DNA of 40,483 nt from Emticicia sp. (GTDB lineage: Bacteria; Bacteroidota; Bacteroidia; Cytophagales; Spirosomataceae), in contig JALQYE010000013.1 in the NCBI GenBank assembly GCA_023254245.1, positions 1-40,483 on the forward strand. Reading direction: 5' to 3'. The position numbers were made by a program, and so were the translations under genes. The first letter of the stretch is position 1, and each line of letters starts with the position of its first letter. Below, piece after piece: positions 1 through 9,082 of the stretch. The notes under the pieces were generated by a model. The model saw only the letters and a list, made by a program, of their open reading frames with translations, was not told the DNA's origin and searched no databases.

Positions 1-1344
1 ATTATCAATTTTCTGTTTGAAAGGGTCTGGCATATATTTCGCACCAAGTCTCAATCTGATATTCTCGATACGGTACTCACCACCAATCTTCAAGTTTACG
101 GCATCTTTATAGGTATTCTTAATTCTGCTTTCTTCTTTTGCTGCTTTTTCATAGCCACTTATGTAGCCATTATTGTCATAATTAGCATATTTAATACCCA
201 TACCCGTGTAGCCAACATATTCAGCATCGGCAGTTACGAATCCTTTTTTCCCAGGTAAAAAGAAAGTAGCTCCACCACTTGCTTTGAGTGGCGAAGTTAT
301 TTTATAAGAAAACTCATTTTCACGAGTTCTTACTTCACTATATTTTGGAGTGAAGAATGTTGTTTTGATAGCAATACTTGAGTTATATACTTCATTGACA
401 GTTATCCAAGTTGGCGAAGTAATGTTAGCTCCTAAGCTAATATTTTCAGAAACCTTAAAGATTCCACCTAAACCTAAGTGCATACCACCACCACTTGAAG
501 TTAAATCTTCTTTATAATCAAACCCATTCAAAACCTTACCTTTTGGAAATTGTTCAGAATAGTTATTGAGGTTTTCGTAATTCAGCCTTACAAAACCAAC
601 CGTAAACCCAAAGTAAGTTTTATCGTTATAGTTGATACCATAGGCTAAATTCCATTGGCTCTGATTACCCGTGCTTGAATTATTACCCGTTTGAGTTACA
701 GGCAAACTCGTTTCGGCTTGGGTATATTTTGTGTCGTTGTTAGCAACAGGGTCAATCATATATGCCCAATAATACATACCCTCAGGATAGTATGCCGTGG
801 CGGTTGTTTCTTCAAATTCATCATCGAGCGTTTTGGCACTCACATTCAATGAATTAGCTTTTTCGGTAAAATAATTGCCCATTGAGCTTTTATTATTCGT
901 GCCTGCATAGCTAAAGTTTGATAGTAAATTTACTTGTTTAGAGTAAGTTACGGCGAATGTCGAGCGTTTTTTGCGGCCATTGGTGCCTCCACTGCTCATG
1001 ATAAGCCCCAGTTGTCCAATGTTAGCGTTAGAAGTACTGGCTTTGCTTGTTGAGCCAGCGTACAGAGATGAAGAATTAATCGAATTAAAAATAGGAGTGA
1101 TGCTTAATTCCGAACGATTATAGAAGCCTAAACCTGCGGGATTTGAATAAGCATTGCTTGCATCTGCTCCGAGTGATGTATAACTGCCCCCCATGCCTTG
1201 CATACGTGCGGAGCCTGATATTTTCGACTGTGAATATCTGAAAGCATCTTCTCCGTAAAAATGCCCACCCAAAGTTAATTGTGCTTGTGCTTTTATTCCC
1301 CCTAAAAGTAAAGCGGAGGCCATAAAAATTCGTGTAAGTTTCAT
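1..1344 (-). CDS. OmpP1/FadL-family outer membrane transporter (3' end outside window)
   Basis: The reading frame is open from an ATG at 1344 to the window edge, 448 codons, so the C-terminus is missing. It starts with a Sec signal peptide (MKLTRIFMASALLLGG, cleavage near AQAQ). Then come the features of the OmpP1/FadL/TodX beta-barrel family: SGSARMQGMGGSYTSLGADA followed by NPAGLGFY, the usual N-terminal signature in Bacteroidota. The rest alternates polar and hydrophobic residues, and the last visible part (LKIGGEYRIENIRLRLGAKY) looks like the closing barrel strands. The family takes up hydrophobic compounds across the outer membrane; the substrate here cannot be told. It is read towards the window edge and is separated from the upstream lipoprotein gene by a terminator. 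Confidence 0.88.
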   Translation of the reverse strand, partial: MKLTRIFMASALLLGGIKAQAQLTLGGHFYGEDAFRYSQSKISGSARMQGMGGSYTSLGADASNAYSNPAGLGFYNRSELSITPIFNSINSSSLYAGSTSKASTSNANIGQLGLIMSSGGTNGRKKRSTFAVTYSKQVNLLSNFSYAGTNNKSSMGNYFTEKANSLNVSAKTLDDEFEETTATAYYPEGMYYWAYMIDPVANNDTKYTQAETSLPVTQTGNNSSTGNQSQWNLAYGINYNDKTYFGFTVGFVRLNYENLNNYSEQFPKGKVLNGFDYKEDLTSSGGGMHLGLGGIFKVSENISLGANITSPTWITVNEVYNSSIAIKTTFFTPKYSEVRTRENEFSYKITSPLKASGGATFFLPGKKGFVTADAEYVGYTGMGIKYANYDNNGYISGYEKAAKEESRIKNTYKDAVNLKIGGEYRIENIRLRLGAKYMPDPFKQKIDN

Positions 1345-1445
1345 TTTAGTACTGAAAAGTTGAAGAAAAATAAACCAGATTTTTAATCTTTAGTATAATT
1401 ACTTCATAGAAAAGGTAATGAATAATCTTTGATGGATTTTAATAG

Positions 1446-1481
1446 AAAACCTCGCCAAACGCTATGATTCAGCGAGGTTTT
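1446..1481 (-). terminator. Intrinsic terminator of the Tyr/Ser-rich lipoprotein gene
   Basis: Perfect 10-bp arms AAAACCTCGC and GCGAGGTTTT around a 16-nt loop, lying 56-91 bases beyond the stop of the minus-strand gene at 1537. The stem ends in a U tract on the minus strand. It separates this gene from the FadL-like gene that follows in the same direction. Confidence 0.8.
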
Positions 1482-1536
1482 CGAATGATTCTTTAAATAT
1501 ATCTCTAAAAGAGTCTGAACAAACCTTTACTAATAA

Positions 1537-2850
1537 TTATCTTGGTCCACGGCTGCTTCCGCCACTTGAATGGCTACTGCTTGAACTGCTGCTACCACCA
1601 TAAGAACTTGAGCTGCTACTATTTCCCCAGCTTGAAGATGAAGGTGTAGAAGAACCTCTTGAATACCCTGAGTTAGAGTTTGAATTCGACCAACCTGAGT
1701 TTCTTGAAGAGTTACCACTACCACTTGACCAGCTGTCTGATGAACGACTGCTTGTTGATGGACGAGAGTAGTTGTAGCCGCCATTCGAGCTTCCATTTGA
1801 GCTTCCCGAATTTGAGTAAGAACCACCATCTGCACCACCATTTCTACGTGGACGAGCATAGTAAGTATCGTTTGCACTGCTGCTACCACCGTAGCTTCTT
1901 GAATTTCCTCTATTGTAGTCATTACTTGCAGCACTACCATTCCATTCTCCATTTCTTGACGGACGAGCATATTCTGTTCCATTAGTAGAACGTGAGCCAT
2001 AATTCGCAGAACGACGACCATCTGGTGAATTTGAACCATTGTTTACGGCTGCATTCGTAAACCCACGATTGTAAGTGTTTGAACCACTGCCACCATCACG
2101 TGGACCGTAAGTACGACCAACACGGTTATTGCTTACACCAGATACCCCAGAAGTAATGTTGTTGTAGTAGTTATTTACGTAGTAGCTATTGCCGTATCCA
2201 TAGCGGTATGGGTCGTAATAGCCATAAGAGTAATAACTATATGGACTATAAAACGAGCTATAAGGGCTGTACCAAGAGCTATAACCAAACGGGCTATACC
2301 ATGAATTGAATGGGCTGTAGAAAGAATTGAATCCATAGCCACCACCACCCCAGAATGGGTCGTAGAAACGATTGAAATTTCCAAAGCCAAGACTTAAACC
2401 AAAGCCAGAACCCCAATAGCTGCTACCATAGCCACCTAAATAACCATTGCCATAACCAAATCGGTTAAAAGGGCTTGTCCAGCCAACTGGCTGACTCCAA
2501 GCGTAGTCATTCCAGCCTGACTGGTAACCATTAGCAAAGCCAGAATCGTATCCTGCATCGCCGTTGTTATTACGATATACCTTACGAGAGTTCAAATAAT
2601 TCTCGTCATAATATTCGTCAGTGCCAGTAGCATTTTCTTGTGATTGTTGTGGTTCTTCGGGCTGATAACGTTGGTTTTCGATATATTCAGGTGTTTGACG
2701 AGGAGTATAAGCTATTTGCGGAGCGTCTTTCGACGAACCGTAAGTATCATCATACTCGCCTTTGGTAGTGAGTTGCTTGGTTGAACTACAACCCCATGCA
2801 CTCAAAAGCACCGCTACCGATAGATATTTTATTGATTTGAAAGTGTTCAT
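1537..2850 (-). CDS. Tyr/Gly- and Ser-rich repetitive lipoprotein, function unknown
   Basis: 437 residues. A lipoprotein signal ends in LLSAWGC with lipidated Cys21, so an outer-membrane or surface anchor is likely. Residues about 30-110 are polar and acidic. Residues about 110-235 are dominated by Tyr, Gly, Phe, Ser and Trp, with repeated units of the form S-x-Y-S-P-F/Y and Y-G-Y-G-N. From about 240 to the end the chain is Ser/Asn/Gly-rich with repeated YARPxRNG motifs and a final poly-Ser tract. No enzyme domain is recognisable. The composition suggests a disordered or adhesive surface protein, which is inference. The repeats also keep long antisense and out-of-phase frames open, so those are not genes. 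It stands alone, with a terminator at 1446-1481. Confidence 0.75.
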   Translation of the reverse strand: MNTFKSIKYLSVAVLLSAWGCSSTKQLTTKGEYDDTYGSSKDAPQIAYTPRQTPEYIENQRYQPEEPQQSQENATGTDEYYDENYLNSRKVYRNNNGDAGYDSGFANGYQSGWNDYAWSQPVGWTSPFNRFGYGNGYLGGYGSSYWGSGFGLSLGFGNFNRFYDPFWGGGGYGFNSFYSPFNSWYSPFGYSSWYSPYSSFYSPYSYYSYGYYDPYRYGYGNSYYVNNYYNNITSGVSGVSNNRVGRTYGPRDGGSGSNTYNRGFTNAAVNNGSNSPDGRRSANYGSRSTNGTEYARPSRNGEWNGSAASNDYNRGNSRSYGGSSSANDTYYARPRRNGGADGGSYSNSGSSNGSSNGGYNYSRPSTSSRSSDSWSSGSGNSSRNSGWSNSNSNSGYSRGSSTPSSSSWGNSSSSSSYGGSSSSSSSHSSGGSSRGPR

Positions 2851-3240
2851 TTTACTAATAATTTAATGTGGGCTTTAAACATTTCTATGTACATGATGCG
2901 ACAGGGTAGGAAATGGTTGTACGTTAATTAAAATATTTTTTCATTTCCCAAAATCAAGCTTTTTCAAACAATCGTCATTTAGACAAACAATTATTGAATA
3001 GTAACATTATTTTACAAACTTAATATAAAAACCTATCTTTGCAATCAGTTTGAGCATTAATATCTTATTAGAATTTGACTTAAACTGAGCCATTATAGAC
3101 TTTTTCTAATATTAAAACGAAAAACGGCTGTCTAAAATTCAATTTTATTAAAAAACTTATTGGAAATACGAAATGAAGTGTTGAATGGTTGTAAAATCAT
3201 GTACTTCATTTTTGATTCTACATTCTTCATTTTAAAAGAT
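2851..3240. promoter_or_regulatory. Divergent intergenic region with a proS promoter candidate
   Basis: A 390-base gap between the minus-strand lipoprotein gene and proS. On the plus strand a perfect Bacteroidota -7 box, TATCTTTG, lies at 3034-3041, which would start transcription near 3046 and give proS a leader of about 195 nt. The leader would begin with a hairpin: TCAGTTT (3045-3051) pairs with AAACTGA (3082-3088) and encloses a smaller stem, TAATA-tct-TATTA. No clear TTTG -33 element and no T-box-like features were seen. On the minus strand no good -7 box was found. Confidence 0.5.
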
Positions 3241-4716
3241 ATGAGTAAAGGTCTTCCAAAACGTAGTGAAAACTACTCGGAGTGGTACAACGAATTAGTT
3301 AAACGTGCAGACTTAGCCGAAAATTCGGCGGTTCGTGGATGTATGGTTATTAAGCCTTACGGTTTTTCGATTTGGGAAAAAATGCAACGAGCTCTCGATG
3401 ATATGTTTAAAGAAACAGGTCATACGAATGCTTATTTTCCACTTTTTGTGCCTAAAAGTTTATTTGAGGCTGAAGAAAAAAATGCTGAAGGCTTTGCGAA
3501 GGAATGTGCGGTTGTTACGCACTATCGTTTAAAAACCGACCCCAACAACCCTGGTAAACTGATGGTTGACCCCGAAGCAAAATTGGAAGAAGAATTGGTT
3601 GTTCGTCCGACAAGTGAGGCTATTATTTGGAATACTTACAAAAACTGGATTCAGTCGCACCGTGATTTACCGATTTTAATTAATCAGTGGGCAAACGTAG
3701 TGCGTTGGGAAATGCGTACTCGTATGTTTTTGCGTACGGCTGAGTTTTTGTGGCAAGAAGGGCATACCGCACACGCTACAGAAAAAGAAGCCATGGACGA
3801 AACCAAACAAATGTTGGATGTATATGCCACATTTGTAGAGGAATGGATGTCGGTTCCTGTAATTAAAGGCTATAAAACTGCTAATGAGCGTTTTGCTGGT
3901 GCAGAAGAAACATTGTGTATTGAGGCCATGATGCAAGATGGGAAGGCTTTACAAGCTGGTACTTCGCACTTTTTGGGCCAAAACTTTGCTAAGGCGTTTG
4001 ATGTGAAATTCCAGAATAAAGAAGGAAAACTCGAACACGTTTGGGGAACTTCTTGGGGGGTAAGTACACGTCTGATGGGGGCATTGATTATGGCTCACTC
4101 TGATGATTTAGGCTTGGTACTTCCTCCAAAATTAGCACCAATACACGTTGTAATTGTACCAATTTATAAGGGTGATGAAGATTTGGATGCAATTAAGGGT
4201 GTAATTATGCCGATTGTGAAAGAATTAAAATCATTGGGTATTATCGTAAAATTTGATGATAATGATGCTTATCGCCCAGGTTGGAAATTTGCTGAATACG
4301 AACTAAAAGGTGTGCCTTTGCGTATGGCGGTTGGTATGAGAGATTTGCAAAACGGTGTAATCGAACTGGCTCGCCGTGATACTTTAACGAAGGAAACTCG
4401 CCCAATCGAGGGAATTGCAACTTACATCAAAGATTTATTAGACGAAATCCAAGTAGCTATTTATCAAAAAGCTTTAAACTTCCGTCAAGAAAATATGTTT
4501 AAGGTAGATACTTGGGCAGAATTTGAAGAAAAAATTGAGCAAGGAGGTTTCCTACTTTGTCATTGGGATGGTACTTCGGAAACCGAAGAAAAAATCAAGG
4601 AACTCACAAAGGCTACTATTCGTTGTATTCCTTTAGATGCTGTCAAAGAAGAAGGTGTTTGTGTGTATTCAGGAAAACCTTCAAACAAACGTGTAGTTTT
4701 TGCAAGGGCATACTAA
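3241..4716 (+). CDS. proS: Prolyl-tRNA synthetase, archaeal/eukaryal-type
   Basis: Charges tRNA-Pro with proline in the cytoplasm. 491 residues from the ATG at 3241 ([20 protein letters not shown]), the usual start and length for the short ProS type without an editing insertion. An in-frame TTG at 3160 and ATG at 3199 would add an unconserved N-terminal tail and were not chosen. Class II aminoacyl-tRNA synthetase motifs are visible: [11 protein letters not shown] for motif 2, then the [13 protein letters not shown] segment and the [12 protein letters not shown] segment near the active site. The anticodon-binding domain follows ([12 protein letters not shown]), and the C-terminal zinc-binding-like domain ends in [13 protein letters not shown] follows 79 bases downstream, probably on the same transcript. 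Confidence 0.96.
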   Translation: MSKGLPKRSENYSEWYNELVKRADLAENSAVRGCMVIKPYGFSIWEKMQRALDDMFKETGHTNAYFPLFVPKSLFEAEEKNAEGFAKECAVVTHYRLKTDPNNPGKLMVDPEAKLEEELVVRPTSEAIIWNTYKNWIQSHRDLPILINQWANVVRWEMRTRMFLRTAEFLWQEGHTAHATEKEAMDETKQMLDVYATFVEEWMSVPVIKGYKTANERFAGAEETLCIEAMMQDGKALQAGTSHFLGQNFAKAFDVKFQNKEGKLEHVWGTSWGVSTRLMGALIMAHSDDLGLVLPPKLAPIHVVIVPIYKGDEDLDAIKGVIMPIVKELKSLGIIVKFDDNDAYRPGWKFAEYELKGVPLRMAVGMRDLQNGVIELARRDTLTKETRPIEGIATYIKDLLDEIQVAIYQKALNFRQENMFKVDTWAEFEEKIEQGGFLLCHWDGTSETEEKIKELTKATIRCIPLDAVKEEGVCVYSGKPSNKRVVFARAY

Positions 4717-4795
4717 TTTTTGGTCTGACGGGACGTATGACCCAAATGCAGTGAACAAGGAAAAAATAAAGTCAAAACAAACAAAAATAGAAATA

Positions 4796-5215
4796 ATGGT
4801 AAAATCAGGCGATAATGTAGCGGTACATTATAAAGGAACGCTAACCGATGGTACGGTGTTCGACAGTTCAGAAGGCCGTGAGCCTTTAGAGTTTCAAGTA
4901 GGTAGTGGTATGGTTATCGCAGGATTTGATTCGGGCGTAACTGGTATGGCTATTGGCGAGAAAAAAACAGTCCATATTCCAGTCGATGAGGCTTACGGCC
5001 CAGCCTCTGATGAAATGATTTTTACGTTCAATCGTTTAGATATTCCAGCCGATATCCCATTGGAAATTGGTGGAACTTTAAATATGCACAATGGCCAACA
5101 ATCAATGCCAGTAATTGTACGAGATGTGACTGCAACAAAAGTTATACTTGATGGAAATCATCCATTAGCTGGTCAAGATTTAATTTTTGAAATTGAATTA
5201 GTTTCGGTTAACTAA
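4796..5215 (+). CDS. FKBP-type peptidyl-prolyl cis-trans isomerase (SlyD-like)
   Basis: 139 residues from the ATG at 4796. The frame stays open upstream into proS, but MVKSGDNVAVHYKGTLTDG is the normal N-terminus. The FKBP fold is shown by VHYKGTLTDGTVFDSS, GSGMVIAGFDSGVTGM and GEKKTVHIPVDEAYGP. The piece around residues 70-115 corresponds to the insert-in-flap chaperone domain of SlyD-type FKBPs, and the chain then returns to the FKBP fold (HPLAGQDLIFEIELV). The His-rich metal-binding tail of E. coli SlyD is absent. There is no signal peptide, so it should act in the cytoplasm as a proline isomerase and folding helper. It lies 79 bases after proS and is followed by a bidirectional terminator. 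Confidence 0.93.
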   Translation: MVKSGDNVAVHYKGTLTDGTVFDSSEGREPLEFQVGSGMVIAGFDSGVTGMAIGEKKTVHIPVDEAYGPASDEMIFTFNRLDIPADIPLEIGGTLNMHNGQQSMPVIVRDVTATKVILDGNHPLAGQDLIFEIELVSVN

Positions 5216-5252
5216 TTAGGTAAGTGGTTTCGACTCCGCTCAACCACCGAAT

Positions 5253-5295
5253 ACAAAAAACGCAATTCTGAATATTTCGGAATTGCGTTTTTTGT
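5253..5295. terminator. Bidirectional terminator between FKBP gene and nos operon
   Basis: Arms of 16 bp (ACAAAAAACGCAATTC and its complement) flank an 11-nt loop, with A and T runs built into the stem, so it can end transcription from both sides. It serves the FKBP gene (plus) and the last gene of the nos operon (minus). The same GCAATTC/GAATTGC core recurs in the terminator at 13575-13620. Confidence 0.88.
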
Positions 5296-5304
5296 ACAAA
5301 TATT

Positions 5305-5850
5305 TTATTTTGGCAAAATTACAGTATCAATTACATGAACCCAGCCATTTGAGGCTTTTACTGACCCCAAAATTTTATTACCATCAACAAATACATCACT
5401 TCCTTTTACTGTAAAAGTTACATTCGTTCCGTCAACCATTCCCATTGATTGTCCATCTTGAAAAAAGTCAGCTGCAAGAGCCGAAGTCATTACGTGATGT
5501 TGCAGAATCGTTTCTAATTTACTTTTATTTTCAGGTTTCAATAAGTCTTCAACCGTTCCTTTGGGTAATTTATTAAAGGCGGCATTTGTTGGTGCAAAAA
5601 CCGTAAATGGACCAGCATTTGATAAAGAATTTACCAAATCGGCGGCTTTAATTGCTGCAACCAAAGTGGTATGGTCAGGTGAGCCAACGGCAACTTTTAC
5701 TACATCTTTTTCTGAAACATCGTCCGAAACTGCTGATTGGCCTTCTAATGCTGGAGTTTCTGCGGTGGCTATTTTGGTAGTAGAGTCGGTTTTGCTTTGG
5801 CAAGCGGCCAATAGTATTAATAAACTAAGTGTAGAAATTACGGTTTTCAT
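5305..5850 (-). CDS. Fasciclin (FAS1) domain lipoprotein, last gene of the nos operon
   Basis: 181 residues. The lipoprotein signal ends in LLAAC (Cys17), then a low-complexity linker leads to one FAS1 domain from about residue 50 to the end. The domain is recognised by TLVAAIKAADLVNSLSNAGP, FTVFAPTNAAFNKLPKGTV, the ILQHHVM segment and the final GWVHVIDTVILPK. FAS1 domains mediate adhesion or protein-protein contacts; no catalytic role can be assigned. It begins 22 bases after the nosY stop on the same strand and ends at the operon terminator, so it is probably cotranscribed with nos. Its role in N2O reduction is unknown; scaffolding or copper-site assembly at the membrane is only a guess. 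Confidence 0.9.
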   Translation of the reverse strand: MKTVISTLSLLILLAACQSKTDSTTKIATAETPALEGQSAVSDDVSEKDVVKVAVGSPDHTTLVAAIKAADLVNSLSNAGPFTVFAPTNAAFNKLPKGTVEDLLKPENKSKLETILQHHVMTSALAADFFQDGQSMGMVDGTNVTFTVKGSDVFVDGNKILGSVKASNGWVHVIDTVILPK

Positions 5851-5872
5851 AATTGATAATGTTTAAAATTGG

Positions 5873-6640
5873 TTATAAATCTTTTTTGTTGAATAGTTTG
5901 AAAGCCCAAGCGATGGGAATGATTATCCACAGAATTAGTAGAAAAAAGGCAACAGAGATACCAATTTTTGAGCTAAAGAAATTTTGAAAAACAGCTCCAG
6001 TGATGCCCATTAATGCTGAAACATCGAGTTTCATCAAAACTAAAATTCTGGCTAAATCAGTAGGGTTAAATGCCGTAAAGACCAGCGACGCCTTCTCCAT
6101 TGGGTAGTCGCTCAAAGTTAGTAATGCCGATAAAACGAGTCCGTCGTAGAGTAGGCATAAGTAAAACCAAAGCCCAAGAGCAATTCCAATACCTTTTGCT
6201 TTATCACGGGTGAAGACTGAGGCAAAAAAAGCAATTGAAACAAAAATCAAAGTCAATAAAAGTCCACTACTGATGAGTGTAAAGCCTCTTTCGGAGCCTT
6301 CAAAAATATAAGTTGGTAAGCCTACACCAAACAGAAATGCTAAACTTAACGAAATACAAACTCCTAAATATTGACTAAAGAAAATGGTTTTTCGGCTCAT
6401 TGGCTGGGCAGAAAGTAGCTCCAAAAATTCATAGGAATTATAGAAATGTATCGTTGAAAAAATAATGCTTACAAGAGGCACAACCATCAAAATAATATTT
6501 AACATGCTCAATAAGCCTTTATTTGGGTCGGATTCAAAGCCAAAAAAACTTAGACTCATCACCAATAATAGAAGTGTGTAGCCAATCACAAAACGATTAC
6601 GAATAATGTCGTAAACAACATATTTGATTACTTTTACCAT
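5873..6640 (-). CDS. nosY: ABC transporter permease for NosZ maturation (NosY-like)
   Basis: 255 residues from the ATG at 6640; the frame extends to a TTG at 6652, which is less likely. There are about six membrane segments (for example IGYTLLLLVMSLSFFGF and the C-terminal ISVAFFLLILWIIIPIAWAF), typical of ABC-2 type permeases. It lies 14 bases after nosF and in the NosDFY order, which is the basis for the name. In the known system NosDFY is an ABC transporter needed to assemble the CuZ tetranuclear copper-sulfide centre of NosZ in the periplasm. Sequence alone would only say ABC-2 permease; context makes NosY the best call. Confidence 0.88.
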   Translation of the reverse strand: MVKVIKYVVYDIIRNRFVIGYTLLLLVMSLSFFGFESDPNKGLLSMLNIILMVVPLVSIIFSTIHFYNSYEFLELLSAQPMSRKTIFFSQYLGVCISLSLAFLFGVGLPTYIFEGSERGFTLISSGLLLTLIFVSIAFFASVFTRDKAKGIGIALGLWFYLCLLYDGLVLSALLTLSDYPMEKASLVFTAFNPTDLARILVLMKLDVSALMGITGAVFQNFFSSKIGISVAFFLLILWIIIPIAWAFKLFNKKDL

Positions 6641-6654
6641 AGCTTTTGTCAAGA

Positions 6655-7395
6655 TTAAGTATAGATTTTAGTTTTTTTTTGCATTATCAATGCAATGATT
6701 TTGTTTAATCGTTCTTCGCAAAATTCGATTTTTAAAAATTCTAACTCTTTAAAAAACTGTAATTTTCCATCTTGTAGATACATAATATGGCTCGCTAATT
6801 CTTCTAAATCAGACATAATATGCGAGGTAATCAAAATCAGCTTTCCGTTTTGTTTTTCTTTTAGAATCTTTGCTTTCAAGATTTCACTCGAAAGTGGGTC
6901 TAAACCTGCCGTTGGTTCATCGAGAATCAAAACTTTTGGATTAAATAAAAATGCCAAGGCTGCACTTACTTTTTGTGTTGTTCCGCCCGAAAGTGTGCCT
7001 AAGGGCTTACTTTCAACGGTTTTTAGCTTAAACTCATCAATAAGTTCTTCATCTAATTCGATATTATTTTCTTTAGAGTTTCTAATATCAATCATCATAT
7101 CAATCAATTGTCTAATTTTTAAATTAGGCGGATAATGCCCAATTTGTGGCATATAACCTATCTGATTTCGATATAAAAAGGCATTTTTAATAGATTGTCG
7201 CTCAAAAAATATGCTCCCACTATCGGGCACAACCATACCCAGTAACGTTTTAATTAAAGTTGTTTTTCCTGAGCCATTTGGGCCAAGAATCGCAACAGAC
7301 TGCCCTTGCTCGAAGCTTACCGAAATATCTTTAAGCACCTGAAGTTTGCCAAACGATTTGTTTATATTTTCAAATTGAATCATTTTCTTCGTCAT
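6655..7395 (-). CDS. nosF: ABC transporter ATPase for NosZ maturation (NosF-like)
   Basis: 246 residues. Walker A GPNGSGKTTL at 38-47, signature LSGGT at about 135-139, Walker B VLILDEP at about 154-161 followed by TAGLDP, and switch His192 in ITSHIMSD. The start ATG overlaps the nosD stop in the ATGA manner, which supports 7395; a second ATG at 7383 would also give a complete domain. It pairs with NosY to energise NosDFY, which supplies the sulfur species or copper chaperoning needed for the CuZ centre. It is a cytoplasmic protein bound to the permease. Confidence 0.9.
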   Translation of the reverse strand: MTKKMIQFENINKSFGKLQVLKDISVSFEQGQSVAILGPNGSGKTTLIKTLLGMVVPDSGSIFFERQSIKNAFLYRNQIGYMPQIGHYPPNLKIRQLIDMMIDIRNSKENNIELDEELIDEFKLKTVESKPLGTLSGGTTQKVSAALAFLFNPKVLILDEPTAGLDPLSSEILKAKILKEKQNGKLILITSHIMSDLEELASHIMYLQDGKLQFFKELEFLKIEFCEERLNKIIALIMQKKTKIYT

Positions 7396-8630
7396 GCGTT
7401 TATGGGTTGAATTAAATTAGGTTTCATTCGTGGATTCTCATCTTTTAAGTTTTCAGGTGTAAGGCTCGGAATTATTTTTTCGATTTTATCGAGTAGAGTA
7501 GCTGTAAAACTTCTTAGCAAAATCATCGCTTGAGGCATTCGCTCAATGAGTGTTGAAAATAAACTCACGGGGCGATACGAAATATCTCCTTTTCCGTCGT
7601 GGTTTAAATCGTAGCCTTCGTATTTATCCCAATAGTTTTCTTTTAAGTAATTAAAAACTGCATTTCCGTTGGTGGCAACATCAAAAGTATTGGCTAAGAA
7701 ATTATTATGTTCAATGTTGTTTTCATCACAATTGGCTTGAATTCTGAGTGCAATGCCATTCTGATTAAAAATATTTTCTTTAAAATTTAAGCGGCTACAC
7801 CCTTCCATATAAACCCCAACTGTGTTAGAATTAAAAATATTATGCTCAATTTCGCTGTCTGAAATATCCTTGAGCAAAATTCCAAAAGCCGAACCACCCC
7901 AATTATCTTTAAAGGTATTATACTTCATTAGTACGCCTTTGGTATACATTACCGCTACGCCTGCACCATTCTTTGCAAATGTGTTATATTGATAAGCGTT
8001 TCGGTGCGAGAACATAAAATGTAATCCATACCGAATATTTTTTGTGCTGTAATTATGCTCAATGATTGAGTTTGTAACAAACTCAAAATAGATTCCGTCT
8101 CGATGGCCTTCCACATAATTATGTTGAATCCTGATGCTATCGCATTTCCACGCATGAATACCATTCCCTGTGGTCTGTTCTTCTTTCGGAATACCAATGA
8201 CTCGATTGTTTTGAACTGAACAATGATTTGATGAAGATAAATAAATGCCAAAATAGCAATGGTTAAATCTATTATTAAATATCATCACTCGCTCTGATTC
8301 TAAAACTTTGATAGCAGCCCAATCAATCATGCTGGTTTCGCCAACATTCCGAAATTCAATGCCACTAATGCTGACATCATTTGCGGTAATTGTTAGAATC
8401 TCTCCTCTAAATTGAGCATCAAAAACGGGGAAGTTTTTGCCAATAATTGTAAGTGATTTATCTATATTTAAATCTTTGAATAAATATTCTCCTGCAAAAA
8501 CCTCAATAATATCTCCTTTTTGAGCTATTCTGACCGTATTTTGTAATTGGATAATATTTTTTACCTGCCAAGTTTTTGCAAAAACAACCGAAGGAAAGGT
8601 AAATAGTAGTATGGCTAAGAGTTTTTTCAT
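7392..8630 (-). CDS. nosD: Periplasmic right-handed beta-helix protein NosD
   Basis: 412 residues. The Sec signal peptide is MKKLLAILLFTFPSVVFA, cut after residue 18. The mature chain is built of short parallel beta-helix repeats of the NosD/CASH type (repeats such as N-x-I-E-H-N-x-F and GIYLSSSNHCSVQNNRV), followed by the typical NYWDKYEGYDLNHDGKGD segment near residue 340. NosD is the periplasmic partner of the NosFY ABC transporter in CuZ assembly. The stop of nosL and the start of nosD share one base (TGATG), and the nosD stop overlaps the nosF start, so the three are translationally coupled. Confidence 0.94.
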   Translation of the reverse strand: MKKLLAILLFTFPSVVFAKTWQVKNIIQLQNTVRIAQKGDIIEVFAGEYLFKDLNIDKSLTIIGKNFPVFDAQFRGEILTITANDVSISGIEFRNVGETSMIDWAAIKVLESERVMIFNNRFNHCYFGIYLSSSNHCSVQNNRVIGIPKEEQTTGNGIHAWKCDSIRIQHNYVEGHRDGIYFEFVTNSIIEHNYSTKNIRYGLHFMFSHRNAYQYNTFAKNGAGVAVMYTKGVLMKYNTFKDNWGGSAFGILLKDISDSEIEHNIFNSNTVGVYMEGCSRLNFKENIFNQNGIALRIQANCDENNIEHNNFLANTFDVATNGNAVFNYLKENYWDKYEGYDLNHDGKGDISYRPVSLFSTLIERMPQAMILLRSFTATLLDKIEKIIPSLTPENLKDENPRMKPNLIQPINA

Positions 8631-9082
8631 CAGAATTTTTTAACTAATTCATTCCACGAATATTTTTTTGCTTCTCTATCTTTTTTTAATATTTCGTTGG
8701 CCTGCTTTTCTTCAGTGAATGCTGCCACGTTTCCCATCATTGGACTTGAAAACTTAGGAGAAATTAAAAAATATAGTCTATCTACACCAATTAAAGCTGT
8801 AGGTTTATCGTAGCTATTGACCACTATATGAGCATAATCTTTAGGTGTTTGCTCCGAAATATTGATGTATTTTATCATGCAACTCACATCATCAAACTTA
8901 AAGTTTTTACCTTTTTGAGTTACCAATTCACAACCATACTTGTTGTCCATAATTGTCATTTTACAAAACTGACAATTGTCTTTTCCGTAATTAATGGTCT
9001 CTGGTTCAATTGTGCATGACATCATCAGTATTATGCCCAAAAATGCAATGATATTGTGCTTTAAAAATTTAATGTTTTTCAT
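8630..9082 (-). CDS. nosL: Copper-binding lipoprotein NosL
   Basis: 150 residues. The N-terminal hydrophobic segment ends in LMMSC (Cys23), giving a lipoprotein. The NosL signature follows: CQFCKM (Cys37, Cys40, Met42), then the typical KFDDVSCMIKYI segment. NosL proteins bind Cu(I) and deliver copper to apo-NosZ. The gene is coupled to nosD by a one-base overlap and begins directly after the membrane protein gene upstream. The Cys/Met ligands of the family are in place, so it appears functional. Confidence 0.93.
   Translation of the reverse strand: MKNIKFLKHNIIAFLGIILMMSCTIEPETINYGKDNCQFCKMTIMDNKYGCELVTQKGKNFKFDDVSCMIKYINISEQTPKDYAHIVVNSYDKPTALIGVDRLYFLISPKFSSPMMGNVAAFTEEKQANEILKKDREAKKYSWNELVKKF

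Noticed and set aside
1530-2039. A 169-codon minus-strand frame rich in Val, Met and Gln, overlapping the Tyr/Ser-rich lipoprotein gene
   Set aside because: It is the same repetitive DNA read in another phase; the low-complexity codons keep stops away. The lipoprotein frame has a signal peptide and clean ends.
3160-3240. N-terminal extension of ProS from a TTG start
   Set aside because: The family starts at [13 protein letters not shown]; the added residues look like translated leader.
3046-3240. T-box riboswitch ahead of proS
   Set aside because: No T-box consensus, no specifier-loop geometry and no terminator/antiterminator pair were seen.
4700-4795. Start of the FKBP gene inside proS
   Set aside because: The extra 32 residues are not FKBP-like; the ATG at 4796 gives the normal protein.
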